A stretch of 64,000 bases of DNA from Planoprotostelium fungivorum (GCA_003024175.1 MDYQ01000118.1:22901-86900); one strand, 5' to 3'; numbered from the stretch's first letter, positions 27,001 through 39,278 are shown. Made by a program: numbers and translations. Notes: generated by a model from the letters alone, not told the origin.

Positions 27001-28485
27001 ATTTGTTGAGACTCTCGCACTCGTATGAAATGTTAGGTCGATCGTTATTACGCTTAACCGATTTCATCGAAATGAAACACCCAGAGGTACCCAACGACAG
27101 ATGGCGTAGCGTCTCTGTTAAATATCGTTACGATCGGTATAGATATCCACTCACCGATGTCAGCGATGTAACCGAATGTGCAATGAATGGGAACGACATT
27201 ACTGGTACTGACCAACAATGTGGAGCAAGATATGTCCTCTCGATTCAACAGCATGAGTATGGAATCGTAACCGTTGCATTCTGATGGAAGGAAGGTGACA
27301 CCATCCGTGAAGACTGTGAAGGTCAGTGAGTCAAGAGGAAGAGACCCACAGATGATGTTGGGGCAGGCATCTTGAGGGAGTAATTTGAGAGCGAAGGCGG
27401 CGGTCTGCATCATGTTCTGAAGGGTGGAGGAGAACGTCAATGTCTCTTTCGAACTGATGAATTTATCAATCTTTATTCTTCTCGTCGTGTAAATGGGTTT
27501 CTACTTGTCATTCTCATACGATCATGAGTTGTTGATTTCGTAATAGAATCTCACCATCGTAAATAAATCTGTGTGACCTCGTTCTCTAATTCATCCAATT
27601 TCTGCTTCAGAGAGGACAGAGCGTCTTGTAATGAATCTTCCGATAAATAAAGTCCTTGAACGACCACCTTTGAAACACATGAGATGAGAACATTTTCGCA
27701 TTCGAGAGATGATCAGTTCACCTTGAATGTCTCTAAAAATGATCCTTGTGCGATGACCGTGACATACAGATCTGGGTTGAACTGGAGAGATATGTCAGAG
27801 ATGAAGAAGAGGTGCAACTCACCATCATGGTGCCACCTGCCAGGGTGATGGGATGGACGAGAGAACGAAAAGTGTTTTCCAAGTTGATGAAGAGGGATTC
27901 GAAGAGGACCATGCCGCTGTTCTGATCGATGACGGCCATGGACGGACTGATATCTAGATACAAAACGAGTCGATATCGTGTGTAGAGGACGGTGATTTGG
28001 GTGTCAGTCGTCAAGACTAAACTCGTGCTCTCCTGAGTCTCATTCGAATCGTCTCCATCTTCATATCCATCCTGTGATTCGTGAATCTCTTGACCATCAC
28101 CTCCTTCGTTTCTCACCTCATCTGAGATGTAGGACAGTAGTTCTCCCCTTTCCTCAAAGAGGTCTTCGTCACAGAAGTATTCATCTTCTTTCGATACCGC
28201 ACACAGGACATGAAGAGAATTACCTCCCAAATGACCATCGACCCTCTTTGTGCGTTGACGAGCTCGCCCTACCTTCGAGAGGTGAAGCACATTGTTGTAT
28301 GAGGCACGGGAAAATCCTTCGTCTACTGGATCGCTCTTCTGTTCTGACAAGAAGGCATTGTTCAGGAACCACTCGCACCGATCTGTCCTCTTGAAGAGAG
28401 AATGATCATCGGCCAAAAGTGTCAGCTCTTTACAAGTCTTCATATTGTCTTTCCCATGGTCATTGTCGACTTGATCTATCGTCAT
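18010..28485 (-). CDS. SZT2: SZT2 homologue (KICSTOR complex subunit)
   Basis: In animals SZT2 is the large scaffold of KICSTOR, which holds GATOR1 at the lysosome and lets amino-acid shortage switch off mTORC1. The N-terminal exon (27823-28485, 221 codons) has the family's opening: a CEWFLN segment, then YRLVLYLDISPSMAVID, corresponding to the 'DLSPS' von Willebrand A-like signature. The next conserved block (about 27155-27440) has LKLLPQD, VFTDGVTFLP and CTFGYIAD, again in family order. Further on are an acidic Ser/Glu-rich linker (about 23270-23430) and a PIFFRMECHV strand before it. The C-terminal exon ends HVTSVINQVLYFLWR...ITEK, with the stop at 18010-18012. Many introns of about 40-60 nt interrupt it. 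I estimate about 2,900 residues against about 3,430 in human. I did not fix every splice site, so internal borders are provisional. Start 28485 is chosen because the family-like text begins shortly after it; a second Met lies 14 codons in. Confidence 0.85.
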
Positions 28486-28611
28486 GCCCCTCTAAGAGCT
28501 TCCCAAGTATGAGGTGCTGATGTGATGCTTGTAGAATCGATCGCCCGAAAAAGTTTGGAAAATTCTCTCAACATCAGATCACATCCTCAACCACATTCAC
28601 ACACAAGAGAC
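28486..28611. promoter_or_regulatory. Compact bidirectional promoter region between SZT2 and SF3B6
   Basis: Only 126 bp separate the divergent start codons of SZT2 (28485, minus) and SF3B6 (28612, plus), so both promoters and 5' untranslated regions must share it. No TATA-like box is evident, unlike the giant and secreted genes. The region stays open in the SF3B6 frame back to an upstream Met at 28522, but the protein family starts at the later Met. Confidence 0.55.
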
Positions 28612-28965
28612 ATGGCCCTTCGCAGTAAGACCTCTCGTCTACCCCCAGAAGTAAACCGCATATTATACGTGAAGAATCTTCCCTTCAAGATCACATCGGA
28701 GGAGCTGTATGATATCTTTGGAAAGTTTGGAGGTATCCGGCAGATACGGCTTGGAACGGCCGCCGATACAAAAGGAACGGCCTTCGTTGTCTTTGACGAT
28801 ATCTACGACGCCAAGATGGCGGTTGACCATCTCTCCGGATTCAACGTCCTGAATCGGTATCTCATCGTACTCTATTATCAACAGAACAAGGTCACGAAGA
28901 AGGCAGATCCGAATGCGAAGAGACAAGACATCAACAATCTGAAGGAGAAATACAGTGTCGAATAA
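28612..28965 (+). CDS. SF3B6: Splicing factor 3B subunit 6 (p14), branch-point contacting RRM protein
   Basis: SF3B6 is the small U2 snRNP/SF3b subunit that sits at the branch-point adenosine and binds SF3B1. The 117-residue product starts [19 protein letters not shown] and is close to the human protein in length and sequence. A single RRM is present, with RNP2 ILYVKNL at residues 17-23 and RNP1 GTAFVVFDD at about residues 59-67. It continues with [12 protein letters not shown] and the basic C-terminal helix ending LKEKYSVE. The tyrosine of RNP2, equivalent to human Tyr22 that contacts the branch adenosine, is kept (Tyr19). There is no intron, unusual here. I chose the Met at 28612 rather than the in-frame Met at 28522 because family similarity begins at the LPPEVNR segment. 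It is divergent from SZT2 across 126 bp. Confidence 0.95.
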   Translation: MALRSKTSRLPPEVNRILYVKNLPFKITSEELYDIFGKFGGIRQIRLGTAADTKGTAFVVFDDIYDAKMAVDHLSGFNVLNRYLIVLYYQQNKVTKKADPNAKRQDINNLKEKYSVE

Positions 28966-29294
28966 TGATGGTCGAGGGAGTGCATTTCTTTCTGTCTATT
29001 CTTTTAAAGATGCAGAGACCCAACCACGAGTGCTTTGTGTCTTTATCGTTGGATCTCAGTTGATGTAGCCTCTCTTCACATCATACGGCGTCAAGGTCTA
29101 TATCTTGATAGATGCTGAGACGGCCGTGATGTTATATTTCGACACCGATGACGACGGTGATGGCGGACGAGACCATGATGGCTGACGATGATCGCACGAG
29201 GTTTTGCCCGTCTCCTCTCCTCTTCAAACATCAGTTTATCTCAGGACAAGATCATCGTGAGAATTGATTTATATACAAATTGAATCATGACTTG
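28966..29294. other. Intergenic stretch between convergent SF3B6 and the TRAF7-like gene
   Basis: About 330 bp between two 3' ends. I see no gene, tRNA-like cloverleaf, repeat array or clear AATAAA signal on the SF3B6 side. Confidence 0.6.
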
Positions 29295-31586
29295 TCAGAT
29301 GGTATTGTTGGTGGTCTGTTGGTCCAAAGGAAATCTCTTCCATATCTTCGTCGTCTTATCTCCTGACCCTTCACCGCATCAGATGATGAGGCACATCGAC
29401 ATCGTTCATCACCACTAAAGAGAGTCTTTTTGGAGAGAGAGAGTGCGTGAACATATCCCTTGTGTCCGTTCAATGTCTTGACGCATTGGAACGTATCCAA
29501 GTCCCACACCTACAGGTGCGTCATGAAATGATGTCAACGATCATCACTCACTTTGATCGTATGATCGAAAGAGCCACTGAAGAGATAATTATCGGATATC
29601 AGCAATTGCCACACCTTCGCCTCTTCAATCCGATATTCGTGTCTTATATTCACATCACCTCCCAATTGTGCTCTACAAATTCGGTGATATATTCACCGCT
29701 GATACCATATACCTACCCATCTCAATTTCACGAGAGGAAACAATGACGACCGAATGGTCCCACCTTGATCTTACAATCGTCGTGAGAACCTAAACAAATG
29801 AACCCACATCCAACTGCGATGGACACGATCCTCTGACCAAGCGTGATGGTCTATGTGAATGTCAATTCTCTTGGATGTATCAATATCTCACCGACACACA
29901 CTGTGACGTCACCATATTCCACCCCTTAACCGTGTGGTCATCACTGGAGGTATAAATCATATCCGCTCCTCCATCTACAATGTGCCAGATGCAATCGTTG
30001 TGCCCCGTCAATACTTTCTTGCATTCTAACGTCTCGATGTCCCACACCTGTCATCATTAAGCCTTACGCTCCATTTGTTCACTCACTTTAATCGCACGAT
30101 CTGCACCAGCACTCAGCAGGTATTCGTCTTTGACGCACAGAGTGTACACTTTTCCATTTCCTGCGGGACAAGTCCATACGCAGCTGAAATCATCTGTATT
30201 CCAACACTGTCCGTCATGAACAGATTATTCAGAATCACAAACACATCATTATGAACGTTTATGATCATAAATACGGACGTTCATTCATTTTTCTCACCTT
30301 GATCGTTGCATCTGAAGATCCACTGAACAATTTCTTCTTGTCTCTCGACAGAGCGAGTGCCCAGACGGTGTAAAAATGACCACGCATGATACCCACACTC
30401 CTCTCGCTGACACCGTCTGGTTCGACGTCGTTCAGATCCCACACCTGCAACGTATCCATGGAAATCCATCGCACTCGATACCCACCCTGATGGTTGTGTC
30501 GTGAGATCCTGTGAAGAGATAATTCTTCTCGGTCCAGGGTAGGACGCAGGTGACTCCTCTGCTGTGACCTCCTAAAGTTCCGGCACATTGGAAGGATTCG
30601 ATGTCCCACTGTTCATCGTCAGAACCAGCCGTGAATGGAAGGTGTGGTGGTGGAGAAGAGCGGAAGGGAATATCGTGGAGTGACTCACTTCTGTCTCTCT
30701 GGCTGGTAATTTCGTCGTCTTTCTATCGGTATTTGGAGATGTTGCCTCTTCTTTTCCTCGCTCTTCGATCTGGATCAGATCAGGTGAGTCATTCGGTAGA
30801 TGTGCATTTCTACCAGAGAGCATTCGGGTGTGTGAGGATGAGAGATCAGATCAGGTGTGAGGGACCTCGCTCTATGTGTTTCCGTCTTCAATTTTAGGAT
30901 TTCTTCTTGGAGTTTCTGGTACGATTCAGAGGAAGATGAAGAGACGACATCACCTTGATGGTCTTTTTCATGTCGGAGGAGTCTTTCTTCATCTTCTCGA
31001 TGAGCGGCTATTTCGGGTCAGAGATCTGCTGCAAGTTCACATCACCTTCATCATTTCATACGGACACAATTTCAGATGCTCATCTAATTCGGAACGATAA
31101 CCTGTCTGTGTCAGACAACAAAGAAGTCGAGCGACGTACCTTCCATCTTGCAACCCAGATCATGATTTGGGCATTTTGCAGGTGCGAACGAGCAATGCGC
31201 CTCATGTGATTTTCTCTCGTCTAACCTGGGATGAGTGTTGCAGCCTTCTTTTCTGTGACATGAAACTCAGTTGCAATAGATGAGAAACTGTCCACCTAAA
31301 TCTGCAGAAAACTGGAAGTTCTTTCACAATCTCGTTCAAGATGAGATTAGAATGTGTGGCGACAAGTGATATCTGAAGATGTGAACATCTATCGCAACGA
31401 TTATGAGTGTATCACTTGGTGACGACACAGAGGACACGTAGAATTCTGTATCCGATAGATGCACTTGGAACAGAAAGAATGGGAGCATTCTGGTGTGATG
31501 ACTGGTTGCTCAAAGATCTCTCTGCAGATGGGGCAGTAGAGGTTGTCTGAGGGTGGATTGACAAATTCGAACTCATGATCCTCCAT
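29295..31586 (-). CDS. TRAF7-like RING / TRAF-zinc-finger / coiled-coil / WD40 E3 ubiquitin ligase
   Basis: Exon 1 (31416-31586) encodes a C3HC4 RING: YCPICREIF, then CSHSFCSKC, then CPLCRHQ. Around 31140-31240 a TRAF-type zinc finger follows: EGCNTHP, RKSHEAHCSFAPAKCP, HDLGCKMEG, EHLKLCPYE, with the Cys/His order of human TRAF7. Next come lysine/glutamate-rich helices (IEKMKKD, KLQEEILKLK) consistent with a coiled coil. Seven WD40 repeats then fill 29295 to about 30610, for example LFTGSHDTTI, LFSGSSDATIK, VWDIETLECKKVLTGH, LFSGSFDHTIK and VWDLDTFQCVKTLNGH. The last repeat ends FSGSGDKTTKIWKRF, and the stop is at 29295-29297. The architecture predicts a ubiquitin ligase whose propeller recruits substrates; human TRAF7 acts in MEKK3 signalling. 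One junction near 31267 is unclear (see findings). Orthology to TRAF7 is likely but not proven by domain order alone. Confidence 0.83.
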
Positions 31587-32209
31587 CGTGATGTGCAGGT
31601 GCGTGTAAAGAGGAATTAATTAAAACATTTCCTCAAAATGACAAGACAGAGAGCTACAACATAGGCCCGATATACATGGGAAATGAACCACAAAGACATA
31701 AGACCACCTATCAGAACATTCCTAAACCCATCAGAATGTTCTGTGGGGATGACAGTTGTTCAGCGCGTATTAATAGCTTTATCGCTGGATAGATGACGAT
31801 TCGGGTCGTGACGAGGCCAGCACACATACATTCACTGGAAGCATAGATCACTTGACCAGAGGCATTGAATGATAACCCGCCTGCGTTGGAGGACAAAAAG
31901 TGGCTATTTGAACTGATATTGCGCCCATTTCCGATAGATCTGTCCCGCCACTACCAGGACCACATACCCTCCTGCCGATACGTGGGTCAAATTGCGTGTC
32001 TCACGAGATCGAAAGCATCAAGTGACTGGAACACTCATTCCACCAGTAAACACCATTGGCTACTATTGGCTGATAGAAATGACCCATTGCGCTTGCGGAG
32101 ATAACGAACTTCTCCCTGGAGATATTTACACTACCCCAAAGATCTTACACATCTCCTGTTCCGCACCCTGTGGACTCATTTATTGTACTACACCACAGCA
32201 TCAACCGCG
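31587..32209. other. Intergenic region between the divergent TRAF7-like and right giant genes
   Basis: About 620 bp that must hold both promoters. A 61-codon open frame on the minus strand (31711-31896) lacks recognisable domains and is not called. The last bases before the right start codon resemble those before the left start codon (CACAGCATCA, then A or G, then CC). No clear TATA element at the spacing seen for the left gene. Confidence 0.5.
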
Positions 32210-35200
32210 ATGCACCTTCTCGGTCTTCTCCTCTCGTGCGTCCTTGTGGCTACTGTACAGGCAGACATATATGGTGAGGAATAGAAGATCACATCGTGTA
32301 ATTAGGTGATCATCACACTGACAATCGATAGGAGCCACGACTCTGTCTGGACCTAGCTTCATCTTCGCAAGCAAGAGCGGACAGTTCACCTCCACGGTGG
32401 GGTGTAGTTCGAGTAACGGGAGCGTTGTATTATGTGAGAAAACGACAATATCGCCACAAAAACGAAGTGCTCATCTTTTGCAAAGGTTACAACCCATTTG
32501 TTGAGCTCATCATACCAAGTGCAGGAGGCAATGGACTCCTCTTAAATTCTGTGTATTTTCAAACTATAACCACCATCACATTTAATTCTGCGATCATCCC
32601 AGTGGGCGGATGCTTAAGCAGTAACGTCAATGCTTCGATCCAGTGAGTCAAAACTTCAGATCACAAACTTCTTGGGACATCGAATCGATCACATATGATG
32701 ACTGGTTTCAGGGTTTGTGGAAACGTAGGAGACACATACGTGTCCTTCTACGTTCCCGTGGATACGATGGGAACCAATGAGCCTTTCTTATCAATCACCC
32801 TCTTCACCACTATGTCAGCCACCACTAGTCCCTCCATCACATACACCATCCAGTCGAGAATCTTATTCAGAGACACGACCAGCCTGTCTTGGACCTCCTC
32901 TTTCGGGGTCGTCTCCCCACTGTATTCTGTGCGTATGATGATACACCGATGACTCCTCTCTGAATTTCCAACAGATCAGCTCATTGAACATCCCTCTATC
33001 CGAGCGTGAGACCGTATCTGGTCCATCATTTCCCATCACTGTCAGTGGTTCCATCACTCTGATGCCCGGCACGTTCAACACTTCCATATTGACAGTACCC
33101 CTCTTGATCGATTCCATCCCCGTCGTCACTTCGCAAACATCTAACCGGGCCAACGTAACATCGACTTCATGGGATTGGGGGAGTATCAACGGCACGGGTT
33201 CACCTTCTCTCTTCTTCAGTTACACATGGTGAGTCCACATCATCAAGACGATCATCACGTGACATGATCGTGAAGGTATGCACCGTTGATGTACAACAAC
33301 ATGAGCGTCTTACCTGCTAATGGGGCAGCCGTCGATGTGAATGTCCTTCACTCCTTCTAAGCAGACGATCTACCGGCTTATAATGCCACCCTCCTGGTTC
33401 ACATCCGATCTCTGGCGATACAAAAGTACGTCTCGAAATCGAACACTCGACCTTATCAAGTCAACAACTTCACTCTCAACTTCCAAGTGAGTCACATCCT
33501 CAAATCTACCCTTCTCTTCTGACTTTCATCGTAGATTTCAGATTACTTCACCTTCAACTCCCTCGTCATCGTGGACACTCTGAACGACGGTCACAATGTC
33601 ACAGATGGTATCACACCCGTAATGGTCTTGTTTGGAAGAAGCTACGATATGAATGATTTCACTTCCATCATCCCCACTGCATATGGTTCATCCGTTATCG
33701 TCTTCAACGTCAGCTCTCTACTGCGATCCATCAACGCGACAAGCAATGGAGTAGCTTACGGACCCTGGACTGCCTCCATTCGATACAGTGTCAGAACATC
33801 CGCTTATTACGTGGCCAATCTGTCACCGGTGAGAAACGTAGAAGACACAGATGATGACCTCGTCAGGTGAAACAGGGCGACAGGATATGGTCATCGGTTC
33901 TCTTCACGGCAAATTTGGGCCAAACTGGGGGAAGTGTGGTAACGGACACCTCTTCCACTTCCATCGTTGTTTCTTCTGGTCCGTTATCTGCCATCGTCTA
34001 CGCCATCAACGATCTACCACCCAACCCAAATTACGACGTAGTGGCTGGAGACATGGTGACCTATGAGATTCAGTACGTCTTGCCCATCAGCACTTTCGGT
34101 GGAATCACCATACAGGTGAGACATTGTGTCGATCGAATGATGAACGTCGACAGGCCTTCTTTCCTCCCGTCATAGAGGGCGTGGATCAATTCGTTTGGAA
34201 TTGGACAGATGCCAATGGCAGCCCTGATATCTACTACGCTAACACCGTTTCATCTGCTAATGCTACGGGATCCGTTGCTTCCTTCTGGGAGACCACTGGC
34301 GCTCCACGGCTCAAAGTGCAGGCGGTCGCAGATATCAAAAGCAACTCCATCAAGTTCACCTTTCCGGCGTACAACGATCCTCTGTTCCCCACCAGTGTTC
34401 TCGTCCTCAGAGTCTCACTCGTCGTCAGTGGAACGCAGAGGAAGGAGGATATCATCTATTCATTGGTGAGTGAAGAAACTTCACCCACAAGATCCTGATG
34501 CGATTCAGACATTGGTGAATGCATTCGAAGGCGCGGCGAAATATACTGCAAACTGTCACGTGGTATATCGTGAGCCTTCCGTCTCTTTCCTGGCTCAGTT
34601 TGCCGTTTGGACGGACAGCCCTCTTCACACGCCCAACAGTGAACCTGCTCTCACGGGTATGACTTTCTCTGGCAACGCTACTTGCCCTGGTTATACAGGT
34701 CATTTATCTACATCATGGGCGCCTGTACTCTATTCGGGTATATCGGTGAGTTGAATCGCCTTGAACTTTTTATTCAAGTTGTGTACAGAACGTTCAAGGA
34801 GGAGATACGGTGACTATGGTCGTCCTTGTCATGAACACGTTCACAGCCACCGGTTACGGTGTGACAACAAAACTTGCACAGAGTGGATACATCAGCACTC
34901 TCACGACTCCCTGTTCTTCTGATTACAACGCTGCCTTTCTTCCTTACACGGGGGGTTTCTCATCCAACATCGTGGCTAATATACAAGGTGAACTACTTCG
35001 CTCAGCCACCATCTCACGCCTCAACAGGAGCGAATGTTCAGATCCTCGTCACACAAGCAAAGATCAACTCTTCCTCACCCTCGAATTACACTTCCACCTT
35101 CACTTCATCCATCGCCAAGTATGGTTCCACTCGAAGTGATACGTCCTTCAATCTGCCCAATCCTTACAACTTCACTGTCATAACGGCACCCATCACCCTC

Positions 35201-38200
35201 TCAGCTCTCACTCAGCAATCAGCCGTACCCAGTACGTTTCGTCTCTTCACGTACATTCATCTCACTGATCTGTTCATAGATAGCCCGACCATTGGAGAGA
35301 CTATCACGTTGTCGTTCAGCATTACCGTTCCGTGTTCGATCAACTCGATGGTTGCCGTTACCATATCTTCGACCGGTCCGGCTTTATGTCAAATCACTTC
35401 TGCTGTCGTCTCTTCTTCCAGCGCAGTATACTCTTCTTCATCTCAGCCCGTTGGTTCGTCTGCCGCCATTTCTGCATCGAAAGACACAGCTACCTTCAGC
35501 TGGGGCTCTCAGCTGACGACTAGTCGTCTGACGAACATCAACATGACAGTCGCTCTTCTTGTCAACTCCAGGTGAGAGAAGAAGGACATAACAAAAAGCT
35601 GACAGAAGATAGTGCGGTAAACCAGAAAACGGTGGTCGGTAACATGATGGCCATGGTGAGCTATCCGTATGGCAGTATGCAGTCGTCAGCAAGCTTTACG
35701 ATCATCGAGCCAGTGATGAGCATAGCAAAGGCAGTCAGCGTCAACACTGGCGTGGGAGGTAAGCGCATCATTCCAAACATCTGCTGACGGCGGAAGGAAC
35801 GAGCGTGACGATCACACTGACGCTCAACTGGGCATCTACCCCCACTACCATCCACAACGTCACTATCAGTGATCCTGTACCCGTCCAGTTCGACTCGTCA
35901 TCCAGTGTAGTCACAACATCCACTTGTGGCACCTTCGGCTCTACAGTCTCATCTACGTCTGTCAACATCAGCTTTGCCTCTCTGCCGGAGACGCCTACTA
36001 GCTGCAGCTTGCAGTACGCAGTGAAGGTGGCATCTACAGTGCTGCTGGGACAAGTGTTCACGCAACCTGCTGTGGCTGCAGTGTACTACAGTCAGCCGAT
36101 GAGCAACAGTCAGGGCAGAAGCTACACAGCGAGTGGCAGCGTGGCTGGGTCGTTTACAGTGGGATCACCGAGCATCACAACGAGCATGTCTGACTCGTCA
36201 CTGGCATCGACAGCCAATCCAAACGTACAAGCTGGCGAGATAGCGACATATCAGAGTGCAGCAGTGATACCGGGAGGACAGATGACGTCATACAACGTGA
36301 CGATGACGTTGCCGACAGGCGTGATCTATCAGTCATGTGCAGTGGCATCGACAGGAACAGCTATAACAGCAGGCACACCCACGATCAGCTTTGTAGATGC
36401 AAACAACGACGGCATACCAGAAGCAGCCATCTTCGTCTATGCATCGACTGTCTCTGCTCTATCAGATGGCCTTATAGATGCAACACACACCATAACATTC
36501 AACGTGAGAAGCTCATGTGACCTATGATCGATGATCTCTGATATATCTAGATAACTGGTATCATCTCCACAACTACTGCTCACGGAAATGTCTTGTCCAT
36601 TACTGGTGCGCAGAAGTGGCCCCTTCTCACCGCGACTAGCACTAGCAGTGACAGCATTACTGTATTAGAGCCACTGCTGACTTTGAGCGTAACAACGAAT
36701 GCCACAGCCAGTGGAGTGAAGGCAGCTGACATCATCTCTGCCACTCTTCTCTTAGCTCCTCGTACGGGTACCAACACTGCATCTTATAATGTGGTTATCA
36801 GCGTCACGTGAGCATCTTAAATCGTAGAGATGGCTCAATTTGAATAGGACTCCAAGCGGTTTTTCTTATCTAGGGAATCTGATCAATATCGTTGGAGCTG
36901 TGGTCACCGTCAATTGGCCTTCCTTCTCTGTAGATTACAATGGCATCAACTCAACACAAGGCACAGCCTCCATCATCATCTACTTCTCCCCCACCTTACT
37001 GCTTCCATTGCATAGTACATTCCAGATCAGTTCTTCCATCACATATTCATCAGCACTCACCAATGGTAAAGTCAAGGTCAGTCATCTGTTTGCTCTTGTC
37101 ATCTTCTGAACGATGTAGATGGCCACGGCCAGCGTCAACTTGATTAGTGCTCCACCCAGTGGCGTCAGCAGCTTAGCCAGCAGTCTCACCGGTACGGTCA
37201 CTCTTCCCAGCGTCACCATAGGAACCATCGTCACCGCTTCTTCCACGGTAACGATTCCCCCGGGCATATGTACTAATCTTATCGCTACATTCACTATCCC
37301 AGCCACACTGTCCATACTATCAAACTCGGTGAGTTCCATTCAAACCAGTCATCTATTGACGTATGATAGGTATCGGGTGTAAACATCGTTCTTCCTTTGG
37401 GTGTTTTGGGTATAACACCTAACACCCTCACCAGCACGAGTGCCTCTTGGAATCTGAATACTCTCCTGCCCAGCCTCATCTCTTCTACTGTCACGTTCAC
37501 ACTTCAGACTGTTGTGTCTAATCTGACTACAACTAACGCGGGCACTACCATCCTGCCCACCTTCTCTGTCGCTTGTCTGTCCACTGCCTCTGCTGTTGCA
37601 GGTGAGCTGATGATGCAGAGTCGACAGCTGAAAAGCAACAGTGAGCTTTAGCACAATGACAGTGAGAGAGCCATTGTTGACGACATCTGTGACGACAAAC
37701 GCATCTGCAGTCTTGTCGTCAGGCGATGCCGTGTCGTTCAGATTTGCCTACCCTCTGGCCTCTGCATCTTCTTCTGCACCTTTCGACATCTCATTCAGCT
37801 CGCCTTACAACAACATCTTTGTGGGCACATCGTCCAGTGTCACGCTGGCGAACGTGGTGGGAACAGTGACACAGGGCAACACACAAGGAGACGGAGGAGT
37901 GGCAGCAATCTCATCTGTAGGACCGAGTGGCTTCACGATCAACTTTGTGGCTAATCTGTCACCTTTCTTGACTTCGGGTGCCTCGTACATCTTGACTGGA
38001 TATCTTAGCTGGAACAGTACATCCATCAATGGTGTTTCGGTGAGTATGAAACATTTCGGCCCGTCTGAATTGACCGTGCTGATAGATTTGGAGAAATTAT
38101 AAAGCACAGATCGCTGCTACATTGACCATCAACACACCCACCTTCACGATCACTACGGCTACACCCCTCGGAGGTAGTCTTGTACGTATCGGTGATGTCA

Positions 38201-39278
38201 TCAACGTCACGGTGACTGTCACTGTGCCCAGCAGTCGAGTGCCTTCTCTCGCTCTCAGCTTTTCTTTCTTCAGCTCTACCACTGCCATCATGCAGATCGT
38301 CAGCACAAACATGACAAGCATGGCCAGCAGCTTGAACTCGAGTATGGCAGTGGGGTCAGCAGCCAGTCTGTCACAGCTGAACGCATATGGCTACAATGAT
38401 GTGGCTGTGTTCTCTATGGGAGACGTGTACTCGTACAACACCGGGATCAACAACGGTGGTAGCACTTTCTCACTTTCATTTTCGGGTAGAGTAACACCTC
38501 AAGCATTGAACAAGTGAGATATCTGTCTATATATAATCAAGATCGATGATGTCTGATAATTTCCACAGGAGAGGAACAGTATCATGGCTCAATTCGACCA
38601 TGTACCAGTCAGTAGGAGGCACACCCAGATACGCCATCAACACGTGGACTATTATAGAGCCTACCCTCTATGTCACTGTCACAAGTGCTCCCATCTCTGC
38701 ACAAGGAACGGACATGCTTCGATTGACTTTCTATGTCGGCCACACTTTGGTGTCGAATGCAGACGCTTTCAATATTATCCTAAATTCGACTCTATCCGGC
38801 TATTCCCTGGTGGCTGGCTCGATCTCGACCAATTACAGTGAAGCAACCATTATCGCTGGAAACAACAACGGAGATGTTCTACCTTTCATCGGCTTATCCC
38901 AATTACCTCTCAACACCATAATTCAAGTGAGCTCTTATGGTTGTCATCTCGATCGATCTGACTCGCGGATAGATCAATCTGACGGCTCAGTTGTACGAAT
39001 ACATCACGTTAAACTCGACTGTGGTCACCACGGCCAATCTGTACTACACTAGTCTTCCCAACATCTTCTCTCGCTCTTACACCACCACGGGAACATTCAA
39101 TTTAGTGACCATCGTCCCTTCCATTTCGGCTTCATACATTGCCACAATCAAAGGTGCAGCTCCCACAGCTCTGTCGATTGGTGAGAGCCTCAGCAGCTCG
39201 ACGGTCATCATCAACCCCATCGGTACCATGAGCAATTTTAACATCATCACGTCTTTCACTGGAACTGCTACGATCGAG
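32210..39278 (+). other. Exons 1-22: signal peptide and non-array N-terminal ectodomain, right paralogue
   Basis: Exons: 32210-32273, 32332-32433, 32486-32642, 32712-32928, 32975-33228, 33276-33486, 33535-33828, 33867-34115, 34154-34465, 34509-34745, 34789-34987, 35028-35571, 35613-35758, 35797-36503, 36551-36807, 36848-37076, 37119-37328, 37370-37601, 37642-38039, 38110-38513, 38569-38926, 38973-39278. All donors and phases match the left paralogue. A 43-nt intron at 34466-34508 mimics a frameshift but is supported by the equivalent 45-nt intron in the left copy. The region is a run of diverged beta-sandwich-like segments with many N-x-S/T sites. Confidence 0.82.

Noticed and set aside
31711-31896. 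A 61-codon minus-strand open frame upstream of the TRAF7-like gene
   Set aside because: No recognisable domain, no matching splice partners and no counterpart near the left giant gene; it lies in a probable promoter region.
33337-33364. A 28-nt intron that would remove the in-frame TAA of exon 6
   Set aside because: Its length is not a multiple of three, so the frame would be lost downstream, and the left copy has no intron there. It is also shorter than any other intron seen.
34441-34520. Apparent frameshift in the right giant gene relative to the left
   Set aside because: A 43-nt intron (34466-34508) with GTGAGT donor and CAG acceptor restores the frame, and the left copy has the equivalent 45-nt intron at 14549-14593.
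35221-35290. A possible additional intron in exon 12 of both giant genes (TACGTTTCG... to ...ATAG or ...ACAG)
   Set aside because: Candidate splice sites do not keep the frame in both copies, and the segment is open and conserved as protein in both.
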